Shown here: piece by piece, positions 6,728-13,182 of the stretch | Layout: every line of letters begins with the position of its first letter | How positions within the stretch are numbered: the first letter of the stretch is position 1 | From: a virus | IMG/VR virus record: IMGVR_UViG_3300048927_000198 | Location: 1-29,836 of that record | Length of the DNA stretch: 29,836 nt | Direction: 5' to 3' (one strand) | Translations under genes and position numbers: made by a program | Notes under the pieces: generated by a model | Told to the model about the DNA's origin: nothing | Seen by the model: the letters and a program-made list of their open reading frames with translations, nothing else | Databases searched by the model: none

Positions 6728-7998
6728 TGGCAGACACCGACTACAGCATTGATCTGCGCACGCGCAGTCCCTTCTGGGCACGCATGGCGAGCTTCTTTGT
6801 CGGCGGCCGCCTGGTCTCGCCAGAGAAAGGGTCGCAGAACGGACCAGTGTCCGCCTCTGGGGTGGTAGGCGATTCGGTCGTGAGCGACGAGCGATCGTTG
6901 CAGATCTCCACGGTGTTCGCTTGCGTCCGCCTGATATCCACGGTCGCGGCCGGCCTGCCGCTGGATGTTTTCGAGACCACCGGCGATGACCGGAGAAAGG
7001 TCGGCATCGACAACCCGCTGGCCCGACTGCTGCGCTACAGCCCAAATCAGTACATGACTGCTGTCGAGTTCCGCGAAGCTATGACCATGCAGCTCTGCTA
7101 CTACGGCAACGCTTATGCTCTGATTGAGCGAAACAGCATCGGGGATGTGATCAGCATGATGCCCCTGTTGTCGGTGAACATGGATGTCCGCCTTGAAGGT
7201 AAGCGCGTGGTGTACCGATACCGCCGAGACAGCGAGTACGCAGATTTCAAACCGGCGGAAATCTTCCACCTGAAAGGTTTCGGATTCAACGGACTGGTCG
7301 GCCTGTCGCCTATCGCTTTCGCGGCGAAAACAGCAGGGGTTGCGGTGGCAATGGAGGATCAGCAGCGCGACTTCTATGCCAACGGTGCCAAGTCGCCGCA
7401 GCTGCTGATGACCGGTGAAGGGAAAGTGCTCAACAAGGATCAGCGTGCCCAGGTCGAAGAGAACTTCAAGGAGATTTCCGGCGGCCCAGTTAAGAAGCGG
7501 CTGTGGATTCTGGAAGGTGGATTTACCACCCAGGCCATCGGCGTCAGCCCCCAGGATGCGGAGACGATGGCGGCTCGCAAGTTTCAGGTCAGCGAGCTGG
7601 CGCGCTTCTTCGGAGTGCCGCCGCACTTGGTGGGCGATGTGGAAAAGTCTACTAGCTGGGGATCGGGAATTGAGCAACAGAACCTCGGGTTTCTGCAGTA
7701 CACCCTCTCGCCGTACCTGAACCGCTGGGAATACGCGATCGAACGCTGGCTGTTGAAGCCAGGCGAGGTCGGTCGCTTCCATGCTGAGCACAATATCGAC
7801 GGACTGCTGCGCGGCGACTCCACGGCACGTGCCAATTTCATGGGCGTCATGGCCGACAAAGGGCTGCGCACCCGCAACGAATTACGACGGCTGGACAACA
7901 TGCCGCCCTTGCCCGGCGGGGATGAAGCCACCGTCCAGTCCCAGAACATACCCCTTACCCAACTCGGCCAACCAAGCCCCGCACCTAGCGGGGCTTGA
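6727..7998 (+). CDS. Portal protein, HK97 family
   Basis: A 423-residue portal. Family signs are VFACVRLISTVAAGLPLDVFE, the NPLARLLRYSPNQYMTAVEFREAM and YYGNAYALI stretch, and the KFQVSELARFFGVPPHLVGD helix followed by an IEQQNLGFLQYTLSPYLNRWE segment near the end. Twelve copies form the ring at the head vertex through which DNA enters and to which the tail connector binds. The start shares the last base of the terL stop. The end of the gene carries a strong inverted repeat (7974-7996) that encodes the Pro/Ala/Gly-rich tail. Confidence 0.96.
   Translation: MADTDYSIDLRTRSPFWARMASFFVGGRLVSPEKGSQNGPVSASGVVGDSVVSDERSLQISTVFACVRLISTVAAGLPLDVFETTGDDRRKVGIDNPLARLLRYSPNQYMTAVEFREAMTMQLCYYGNAYALIERNSIGDVISMMPLLSVNMDVRLEGKRVVYRYRRDSEYADFKPAEIFHLKGFGFNGLVGLSPIAFAAKTAGVAVAMEDQQRDFYANGAKSPQLLMTGEGKVLNKDQRAQVEENFKEISGGPVKKRLWILEGGFTTQAIGVSPQDAETMAARKFQVSELARFFGVPPHLVGDVEKSTSWGSGIEQQNLGFLQYTLSPYLNRWEYAIERWLLKPGEVGRFHAEHNIDGLLRGDSTARANFMGVMADKGLRTRNELRRLDNMPPLPGGDEATVQSQNIPLTQLGQPSPAPSGA
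7974..7996 (+). other. Strong hairpin at the end of the portal gene
   Basis: A perfect 9-bp stem (7974-7982 with 7988-7996) with loop ACCTA. It overlaps the last codons of the portal and is followed by GATCATTC, then the protease ribosome site GGAGG. There is no T run, so termination is unlikely. A role in messenger stability or in separating portal and protease yields is plausible. Confidence 0.6.
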
Positions 7999-8016
7999 TC
8001 ATTCTGGAGGCAGCAA

Positions 8017-8676
8017 ATGCCAAGCATCAAAAAGACCTTGGCCTTCGACCAGGCCGAGATCAAGTTCGCCAGTTCCGGCGCCCAGGGCGTGTTCGAGGGC
8101 TACGCGAGCGTGTTCAGCGTCGTCGATGGCGACGGCGACATCATCTTGCCCGGGGCTTTCAAGTCGGCCCTGCAGACGCAAAGCCGTCAGGTGGGAATGT
8201 TCTTCAACCACCGTACCTGGGAGATTCCGGTGGGCAAGTGGCTGGAGATCGCCGAGGACAGTAAGGGCCTGCATGTTCGCGGCGAACTGACCAAGGGGCA
8301 CTCCGGCGCCGTTGACCTGCGGGCCGCGATGGAGCACCAGACCGTGCGCGGCATGTCGGTCAACTTCTCGGCCCGCAAGGACGACTTCGACCTAATCGCC
8401 ACCGGCCGCGCGTTCAAGAACATGGCCAGCCTCAACGAAATCAGCATCTGCACCCAGCCGGCTAACGAGCTGGCTACGGTTGAGTCGCTGAAAAGCCTGG
8501 AGGCAATCACCAGCATCCGCGACGCGGAGCACTGGCTGCGGGACGTAGCCGGGGTTTCCAAGTCCGAATCGCAGGCGTTCATCGCCCGCATCAAGTCCGC
8601 AGTTCGGAGTGAGTCCGAAGGCGGCGACGACATCGCCGCGCTCATCGAGCGCATCAACACCTTCCCGAAACTCTGA
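8017..8676 (+). CDS. Prohead maturation protease, HK97 gp4 family
   Basis: A 219-residue serine protease. The start has GGAGG seven bases before the ATG. The family pattern is clear: FEGYASVFSVVDGDGDIILPGAF, then H65 in MFFNHRTWEIPVGKW and S114 in RGMSVNFS as catalytic residues, then LNEISICTQPANELA. It enters the prohead, removes the delta domain of the capsid protein, then digests itself. The gene order portal-protease-capsid is that of HK97. The C-terminal part after about 165 is probably the self-cleaved tail. Confidence 0.95.
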   Translation: MPSIKKTLAFDQAEIKFASSGAQGVFEGYASVFSVVDGDGDIILPGAFKSALQTQSRQVGMFFNHRTWEIPVGKWLEIAEDSKGLHVRGELTKGHSGAVDLRAAMEHQTVRGMSVNFSARKDDFDLIATGRAFKNMASLNEISICTQPANELATVESLKSLEAITSIRDAEHWLRDVAGVSKSESQAFIARIKSAVRSESEGGDDIAALIERINTFPKL

Positions 8677-8691
8677 ACCGAGGATTTACCC

Positions 8692-9846
8692 ATGTCCGAA
8701 CTGGCCCAAGTCCAGAAGGCGATCGAGACCGCGCAGACTCGTATGACCGAGCTGTTCGACGCTCAAAAGAAAGAAATCGAAGCCACCGGCGCCGTCAGCA
8801 AGCAGCTGCAGTCCGACCTGACCACTGTGCAGGAAGAACTCAAAACCGCAGGCACCCGGCTGTTCGACCTGGAGTCGAAGATGGCCGGTGGCAACCTGGA
8901 CAACCCCGAGAACAAGAAGTCCTTTGCCGCCCAGGCTGCCGAGGACCTGAAGAAGGGCTGGAACGGGTCTTCCACCGGCAAGGTCGATGTGAAGAGCTTC
9001 AGCAAGGCGCTGGGCTCTGGCGGCGCATCGGCGGGCGCTCTGGTTCAGCCCCAGATGAACGCCGGCATTCTGATGCCGGGCCTGCGCCGCCTGACCATCC
9101 GTGACCTGCTGGCGCAAGGGCGCACCAGCTCCAATGCCATCGAGTACGTTCGTGAGAACGTCTTCACCAACAGCGCGGCGCCTGTGGCTGAAGGGGCGCT
9201 GAAGCCCGAGTCGCAGCTGACCTTCACCAAGGAAACCGCCAACGTCAAAACTATCGCCCACTGGATTCAGGCCTCGCGCCAGATCATGGACGATGCTCCG
9301 ATGTTGGAATCCTATGTGAACGGCCGTCTTCTGTTCGGTCTGGACCTGGTAGAAGAGGGGCAGCTGCTCAACGGTGACGGTACCGGCGACAACCTGGTTG
9401 GCCTGAACAAGGTTGCGACTGCCTATGACGCCGACCTAGACGCTGTGGGCGATACCCGTGCCGACAAGATTGCACACGCAATCTTCCAAGTGACCGAGTC
9501 CGAATTTGAAGCCTCCGGCATCATCCTCAACCCGCGCGACTGGCATGCAATCTCGCTGCTGAAGGACGAGCAGGGCCGTTACATTTTCGGCGGCCCGGCG
9601 GCCTTCGCTGCGCGTGTCATGTGGGGCCTGCCGGTTGTGGCCACCAAGGCTCAGGCACAGGGCACCTTCACCGTTGGCGGCTTCGACCTGGCGTCGCAGA
9701 TCTGGGACCGCATGGATGCGACCATCGAGATCAGCAACCAGGATCGCGACAACTTCGTGAAAAACATGCTGACCATCCTCTGCGAGGAGCGCCTGGCGGT
9801 CACTCACTACCGCCCGACCGCCATCATCAAAGGCGCATTCGCCTAA
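8692..9846 (+). CDS. Major capsid protein, HK97 gp5 type (cross-linking chainmail residues kept)
   Basis: A 384-residue protein very close to HK97 gp5 (385 residues) along its whole length from MSELA. Residues 1-105 are the coiled-coil delta domain that acts as scaffold. By alignment from memory the protease should cut after K105 in the FSK-ALGS stretch, equivalent to HK97 K103/S104. The E-loop lysine of ALKPES (K171, equal to HK97 K169), the partner Asn in RDNF (N358, equal to N356) and the catalytic Glu in CEERL (E365, equal to E363) are all present. Covalently linked rings are therefore predicted. Start site GAGGA is upstream. Confidence 0.97.
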   Translation: MSELAQVQKAIETAQTRMTELFDAQKKEIEATGAVSKQLQSDLTTVQEELKTAGTRLFDLESKMAGGNLDNPENKKSFAAQAAEDLKKGWNGSSTGKVDVKSFSKALGSGGASAGALVQPQMNAGILMPGLRRLTIRDLLAQGRTSSNAIEYVRENVFTNSAAPVAEGALKPESQLTFTKETANVKTIAHWIQASRQIMDDAPMLESYVNGRLLFGLDLVEEGQLLNGDGTGDNLVGLNKVATAYDADLDAVGDTRADKIAHAIFQVTESEFEASGIILNPRDWHAISLLKDEQGRYIFGGPAAFAARVMWGLPVVATKAQAQGTFTVGGFDLASQIWDRMDATIEISNQDRDNFVKNMLTILCEERLAVTHYRPTAIIKGAFA

Positions 9847-9860
9847 TCACCGGACGAGGA

Positions 9861-9880
9861 CAGGGCGGGCAACCGCCCTG
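9861..9880 (+). other. Hairpin with GCAA tetraloop after the capsid gene
   Basis: A perfect 8-bp stem, CAGGGCGG with CCGCCCTG, closed by a GCAA (GNRA) tetraloop, lies in the 43-base gap after the capsid stop. It has no T run. It probably stabilises the 3' end of the capsid message or limits read-through to the weakly led next gene. Confidence 0.6.
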
Positions 9881-9889
9881 GTCATGTAG

Positions 9890-10165
9890 ATGATCAAGAT
9901 CCGCGCACTGCGCCAGTTCTCCCATTACCACGCCGGCACGTTCGACCAGTACGAACAGAGGCGCGTGCCTGTCGAAACGGCTGAAGCATTGGTGGGTATG
10001 GAGCTTGCCGAGTATGTCGACGACCCCCAGGCTGCTGACCAGCAGCAGGACCAGCAGCAGGACCAGCAGCAGGACCAGCAGCAGGACCAGCAGCAGGACC
10101 AGCAGCAGGACCAGCAGCAGGACGAAGCACCGGCTGCTGACGCCAAGGCAGGTAAGAAAAAATGA
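9890..10165 (+). CDS. Small phage protein with seven DQQQ repeats, 91 aa
   Basis: The product is 91 residues. Residues 1-49 form a compact head (MIKIRALRQFSHYHAG..., VPVETAEALVGMELAEYVDD). Residues 50-77 are seven perfect DQQQ repeats, followed by an Ala/Lys tail (EAPAADAKAGKKK). No good ribosome site is visible before ATG 9890. It sits between the capsid and connector genes, a place where many phages hold a short head accessory protein. The N-terminal half looks structured and the C-terminal half is a flexible, highly acidic and Gln-rich arm. Its overlap with the next gene (ATGA) supports translation. Function is unknown. Confidence 0.75.
   Translation: MIKIRALRQFSHYHAGTFDQYEQRRVPVETAEALVGMELAEYVDDPQAADQQQDQQQDQQQDQQQDQQQDQQQDQQQDEAPAADAKAGKKK
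10037..10120 (+). repeat. Seven perfect tandem copies of a 12-bp unit (GACCAGCAGCAG)
   Basis: The 84-bp tract is seven exact copies of GACCAGCAGCAG, in frame with the 91-residue gene and encoding (DQQQ)7. The unit length is a multiple of three, so slippage would change the protein length without breaking the frame. Perfect identity between copies points to recent expansion. Confidence 0.95.
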
Positions 10166-10491
10166 CCGTCACGGCACTGGAACTGCTGCCGATCGGCACG
10201 ATTCGCCAGCATCTCCGTGTCGATCATGAAAGCGAAGATGCGCTGATCGAACTCTATGCCGAGTCAGCGCTGGCCTGGGCTTTGTGGTACTGCGACAACC
10301 CGAAGCTGATCGACGCGTCTGCCTTCCCGGCAAGCTTCAAGGCAGCGTTGCTTCTGTTGATTGGCCACTCCTATGCCAATCGTGAGGCCATCGTTACCGG
10401 CACCATCGCAACCGAGCTACCGATGGCCGTCGAATCATTGCTTTGGTCCTCCCGTGATTGGAGAGGGCCGCCAGATGAGGTGGCGACATGA
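10162..10491 (+). CDS. Head-tail connector protein, HK97 gp6-like
   Basis: A 109-residue, mostly helical protein with the pattern of gp6-type adaptors that bind DNA and the portal: IRQHLRVDHESEDALIELYAESALAWALWYCD, FKAALLLLIGHSYANREAI and PMAVESLLW. It attaches below the portal as the first connector ring. It starts in an ATGA overlap with the DQQQ gene and ends in an ATGA overlap with the next gene. Confidence 0.88.
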   Translation: MTVTALELLPIGTIRQHLRVDHESEDALIELYAESALAWALWYCDNPKLIDASAFPASFKAALLLLIGHSYANREAIVTGTIATELPMAVESLLWSSRDWRGPPDEVAT

Positions 10492-10826
10492 GGGCCGGAG
10501 ATCTTCGTCACCCCATCGAGATTCAGCAGTTTTCCGCTGTGCGTGACCTTGGCTCAGGCGAGTTTGGTGAGCCAGCCTGGCAGATCTTTGCCAGCACCTG
10601 GGCTTCGGTTGAGCCGTTATCCGCGAAAGACTTGATTGCCGCGCAGTCGGCCCAGTCAGAAGCCACGGCCCGGGTTGTCATCCGGTACCGCCCAGGCGTT
10701 CTGCCAACCATGCGCATCATCCATCGCGGCCAGATCTACAGCATCGAAGGCCCGCCCCTGGAAGACGACAAGTCCGGCCAGGAGTACCTGACCATCCTCG
10801 TGTCGAAAGGGGTGAAAGATGGCTGA
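10488..10826 (+). CDS. Head-tail adaptor / head closure protein (SPP1 gp16-like)
   Basis: A 112-residue small beta-barrel protein: MRAGDLRHPIEIQQ at the start, WASVEPLSAKDLIAAQSAQSEATARVVIRYRPG in the middle and IIHRGQIYSIEGPPLEDDKSGQEYLTILVSKGV at the end, which is the standard pattern of phage head-tail adaptors. It plugs the connector after packaging. It overlaps both neighbours by a few bases. Confidence 0.92.
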   Translation: MRAGDLRHPIEIQQFSAVRDLGSGEFGEPAWQIFASTWASVEPLSAKDLIAAQSAQSEATARVVIRYRPGVLPTMRIIHRGQIYSIEGPPLEDDKSGQEYLTILVSKGVKDG

Positions 10827-11301
10827 TGTTGAGTTCAGCATAACCGGCTTGGATAGCTTGCTGGGAAAGCTGGACTCGCTGAGCTACGACATTCGTCGCA
10901 AGGGTGGTCGGGCCGCACTGCGGAAGGCCGCTCAGGTGGTTATGCAGAAAGCCAAGGAAGGCGCTGAGCGCATCGACGATAAAGAAACCGGTCGCTCGAT
11001 CGCTGACAACATCGCCCTGCGCTGGAACGGCAGGCTGTTCAAGCAGACTGGCAATCTCGGATTTCGGGTTGGCGTGCTGCATGGAGCAGTGCTCAAGGAC
11101 GGCGGCGACCTCAGTCCGAACTCCCCGACGCCGCACTGGCGGCTGATTGAGTTCGGTACCGAGAACATGGCTGCTGACCCGTTCATGCGTACGGCCTTGG
11201 CCAACAGCATTAGCGAGGTCACCAATACCTTCGTCACCGAGTACGAAAAAGCGATAGACCGCGCCATCCGGCGGGCTGCGAAGAAGGCTGCATCCTCATG
11301 A
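10819..11301 (+). CDS. HK97 gp10-family tail completion protein
   Basis: A 160-residue protein with the gp10-family pattern: an amphipathic start (ITGLDSLLGKLDSL), ALRKAAQVVMQKAKEGA, then HWRLIEFGTENMAADPFMRTALANS, where the EFGT and PFMRPA-like pieces are family hallmarks, and a Lys/Ala-rich helix to the end. It is thought to act at the head-tail joint or in tail completion. It overlaps its neighbours by 8 and 4 bases. Confidence 0.93.
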   Translation: MADVEFSITGLDSLLGKLDSLSYDIRRKGGRAALRKAAQVVMQKAKEGAERIDDKETGRSIADNIALRWNGRLFKQTGNLGFRVGVLHGAVLKDGGDLSPNSPTPHWRLIEFGTENMAADPFMRTALANSISEVTNTFVTEYEKAIDRAIRRAAKKAASS

Positions 11302-11666
11302 CACCACCTATTTTTCAGATCTGCTCCCAGGCTGCGGGCGTCACGGCGCTGCTCGGTGCCGGTGCGAATCTGCGGCTCTACTCGTTTGGCGAGGCCCCGC
11401 AGGATGTCACCAAGCCCTACGCAGTATGGCAGTTGGTCAATGGCGAACCGGAGAACTACCTGGCCGGCCGTCCCGACGCCGACGGCCTCACGCTGCAGGT
11501 TGACGTTTACGGCACGACCAGTACTTCGGTCCGCCAGGTGCGTGACGCCATCCGTGACGCCATTGAACTGGGTGCCTATGTCACTCGGTGGGGTGGCGAA
11601 GCGCGAGACCCGACCACCAAGAACTACCGAACCAGCTTCGACGTGGACTGGATAGTCCAGCGCTGA
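11298..11666 (+). CDS. Tail terminator / completion protein (DUF3168-like, gpU role)
   Basis: A 122-residue protein with the DUF3168 pattern: IFQICSQAAGVTALLG, RLYSFGEAPQDVTKPYAVWQLVNGEP and LTLQVDVYGTTSTSVRQVRDAIRDAIE. In this position, just before the tail tube gene, such proteins cap the growing tail tube and dock it to the head. It starts in an ATGA overlap with the gp10-like gene. Confidence 0.88.
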   Translation: MTPPIFQICSQAAGVTALLGAGANLRLYSFGEAPQDVTKPYAVWQLVNGEPENYLAGRPDADGLTLQVDVYGTTSTSVRQVRDAIRDAIELGAYVTRWGGEARDPTTKNYRTSFDVDWIVQR

Positions 11667-11729
11667 GGTTTCCGCCGTTCCAGGCCCGCTTCGTGCGTGC
11701 TTTCTTTTATTCATTACATGGAGAAACCC

Positions 11730-12461
11730 ATGGCAATCCTTACCCAAGGCACCGAGATCTTCGCGCTGGTACCGGCTGCTGGCAATCCATCGCTTTTCAC
11801 GGTGATGGAAATCGAGTGCGCAACCGCGTTCAACCCTGGCGGCAACCCGGCCGACCAGATTGAAACCACCTGCCTCAGCCAGCGCGTTCGGACTTACCTC
11901 CGCGGCCTGCGCACCCCTGGCCAGGCTTCGATGACCCTCAACGCCGATCCGCGCAATGCCTCGCACATTCGCTTGCATGAACTCTCGGAAGACGACGATA
12001 TCGAGACCATACACTGGGTCGTGGGCTGGTCCGATGGCAAGGCACTGCCGGGTGTTGCGGTGGCTGGTAGCGTGGATGAGATCCAGGTCACCAGCGGCGG
12101 CACCGGCTATACCGCTGCGCCCACCGTGACTATCACTGGCGGTGGCGGTACTGGCGCAACCGCCGTGGCGGTTCTCGATGGTGATGAGGTGGCTTCGATC
12201 ACGATTACCAATCCTGGTAGCGGCTACACCAGTGCGCCGTCCGTGTCGTTCAGTGGCGGTGCCGGCAGCGGCGCAGCGGCTACTGCTTCGGTCAATGCTG
12301 AGCCGGACTTCACCCTGCCGACTTCCCGCACCTGGTTCCTGTTCGACGGCTACGTCGCTGACTTCCCGTTCGACTTCGCCGCAAACGCAGTGGTCACCAC
12401 CGCTGCTTCCATCCAGCGCTCGGGTGGTTCGGCCTGGATCCGCAAAACCACCAACGCCTGA
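11730..12461 (+). CDS. Major tail tube protein with inserted Gly-rich repeat domain
   Basis: A 243-residue protein. I use ATG 11730, which has GGAG seven bases before; an in-frame start at 11697 lacks a site. Residues 1-108 and 191-243 together look like the usual tail tube ([46 protein letters not shown] at the end). Between them, about 112-190, lie two repeats built on [24 protein letters not shown] and [24 protein letters not shown], which look like an extra surface domain. Tube proteins stack as hexamers around the tape measure. The insert probably decorates the outside of the tail. Confidence 0.92.
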   Translation: MAILTQGTEIFALVPAAGNPSLFTVMEIECATAFNPGGNPADQIETTCLSQRVRTYLRGLRTPGQASMTLNADPRNASHIRLHELSEDDDIETIHWVVGWSDGKALPGVAVAGSVDEIQVTSGGTGYTAAPTVTITGGGGTGATAVAVLDGDEVASITITNPGSGYTSAPSVSFSGGAGSGAAATASVNAEPDFTLPTSRTWFLFDGYVADFPFDFAANAVVTTAASIQRSGGSAWIRKTTNA

Positions 12462-12469
12462 GGTACTTC

Positions 12470-12889
12470 ATGAAGCTGAGCATCGACACGCTGAAAAGCA
12501 CCGGCTCTTTCACTGGTCGCCCAGTTGAGAAGGAAATCAACTGGAAGCAGGGTGACAAGGCGTTTACCGCAACAGTGTTCGTCCGGCCGCTTGGCTACCA
12601 GGCAGCGGTCAGCGATGTGCTGTCCGCCGGCGGCAAGCAAAAGGACAACATCGCCGGGCGTATCGCTGCGGCGATCTGCGACGAAGATGGAAACACCGTT
12701 TTTTCCCCAATCGACATCACTCATGGCCCGCTTGATCCAGTCGAGCTTGAGAAGGACCCGGACAGCACCAAGCGCCTGGGGGCGCTTGACGGAAACCTCA
12801 CCGTCGCCCTGATGGTGGCCATCAATGAGGTCAACAACATGGGAAAGACGCCGAGCTCAGCGACCTCGACGAGCTCTGGCATGAACTAG
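12470..12889 (+). CDS. Tail assembly chaperone, gpG-like
   Basis: A 139-residue acidic protein 8 bases after the tail tube gene. It has the family look of gpG chaperones: TLKSTGSFTGRPVEKEINW, GDKAFTATVFVRPLGYQAAVSD and a helical end with MVAINEVNN. Its last residues after N123 form a Ser/Thr-rich tail that is made only when ribosomes stay in frame. Near its end lies the slip site GGGAAAG, which lets a fraction of ribosomes move into the next frame to make the GT fusion. The chaperone coats the tape measure during tail assembly and is absent from the virion. Confidence 0.9.
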   Translation: MKLSIDTLKSTGSFTGRPVEKEINWKQGDKAFTATVFVRPLGYQAAVSDVLSAGGKQKDNIAGRIAAAICDEDGNTVFSPIDITHGPLDPVELEKDPDSTKRLGALDGNLTVALMVAINEVNNMGKTPSSATSTSSGMN

Positions 12890-13149
12890 TTATGTGCGGC
12901 ATCGGCGGGAGAACGATTGCTGAGGCAAAGGAGCGCCTCAGCCTCCAAGAGTTCAGGTCCTGGGTGAAGTTTCGAAACCGTCGAGGTTCGCTTCACCTGG
13001 GCATGCGCATTGAGCGTGGCACGGCACTTCTGGCCACGCTGTATGCAAACACCCACACCAAGGATGGCGGGTACAAAGTCTACGACTTCATGCCTCATGA
13101 ATCAGAGCCTGCGCTGACGCTTGAGGAGGCCATGAAGACCTGGGCATAG
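12470..13149 (+). CDS. Tail assembly chaperone gpGT, made by -1 ribosomal frameshift
   Basis: Decoding is frame 0 from 12470 to 12847, then -1 from 12847 to 13149, giving about 226 residues. The -1 frame after the slip reads DAELSDLDELWHELVMCGIGGRTIAEAKERLSLQEF without a stop and continues into the 85-codon frame that otherwise lacks a ribosome site. The T part (WHEL..., EFRSWVKFRNRRG) resembles DUF4035-type T domains. As in lambda, the T part should recruit tail tube subunits to the tape measure coated by G. The independent start at 12892 inside the T part is probably not used. Confidence 0.88.
12841..12876 (+). promoter_or_regulatory. Programmed -1 frameshift signal: GGGAAAG slip site plus hairpin
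   Basis: The heptamer GGGAAAG at 12841-12847 is in the correct phase (ATG GGA AAG in frame 0) and equals the lambda G/GT slip site. Five bases downstream, GAGCTC (12853-12858) can pair with GAGCTC (12871-12876), a 6-bp stem at the spacing expected of a stimulator. Confidence 0.88.
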
Positions 13150-13182
13150 CCCGTCACTGCTGCCGACCGCAGGAGGTAATGC

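Noticed and set aside
4775-7045. A 756-codon open frame on the reverse strand opposite terS, terL and the portal gene
   Set aside because: It is antisense to clear TerL and portal genes with intact motifs. The frame stays open because of the high G+C content, and the translation is Arg/His/Val-rich without recognisable domains.
6514-7791. A 425-codon reverse frame opposite the portal gene
   Set aside because: It is a mirror of the portal codon pattern, without a ribosome site or family motif.
10037-10120. Short regular repeats considered as a CRISPR array
   Set aside because: The 12-bp units are contiguous without spacers, in frame and coding for DQQQ.
10932-12014. A 360-codon reverse frame opposite the tail completion and tube genes
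   Set aside because: It is antisense to a compact set of overlapping tail genes and has no domain pattern.
12892-13149. An independent small gene starting at ATG 12892
   Set aside because: It has no ribosome site, and the frame joins gpG through a proper slip site, so it is the T part of the fusion.
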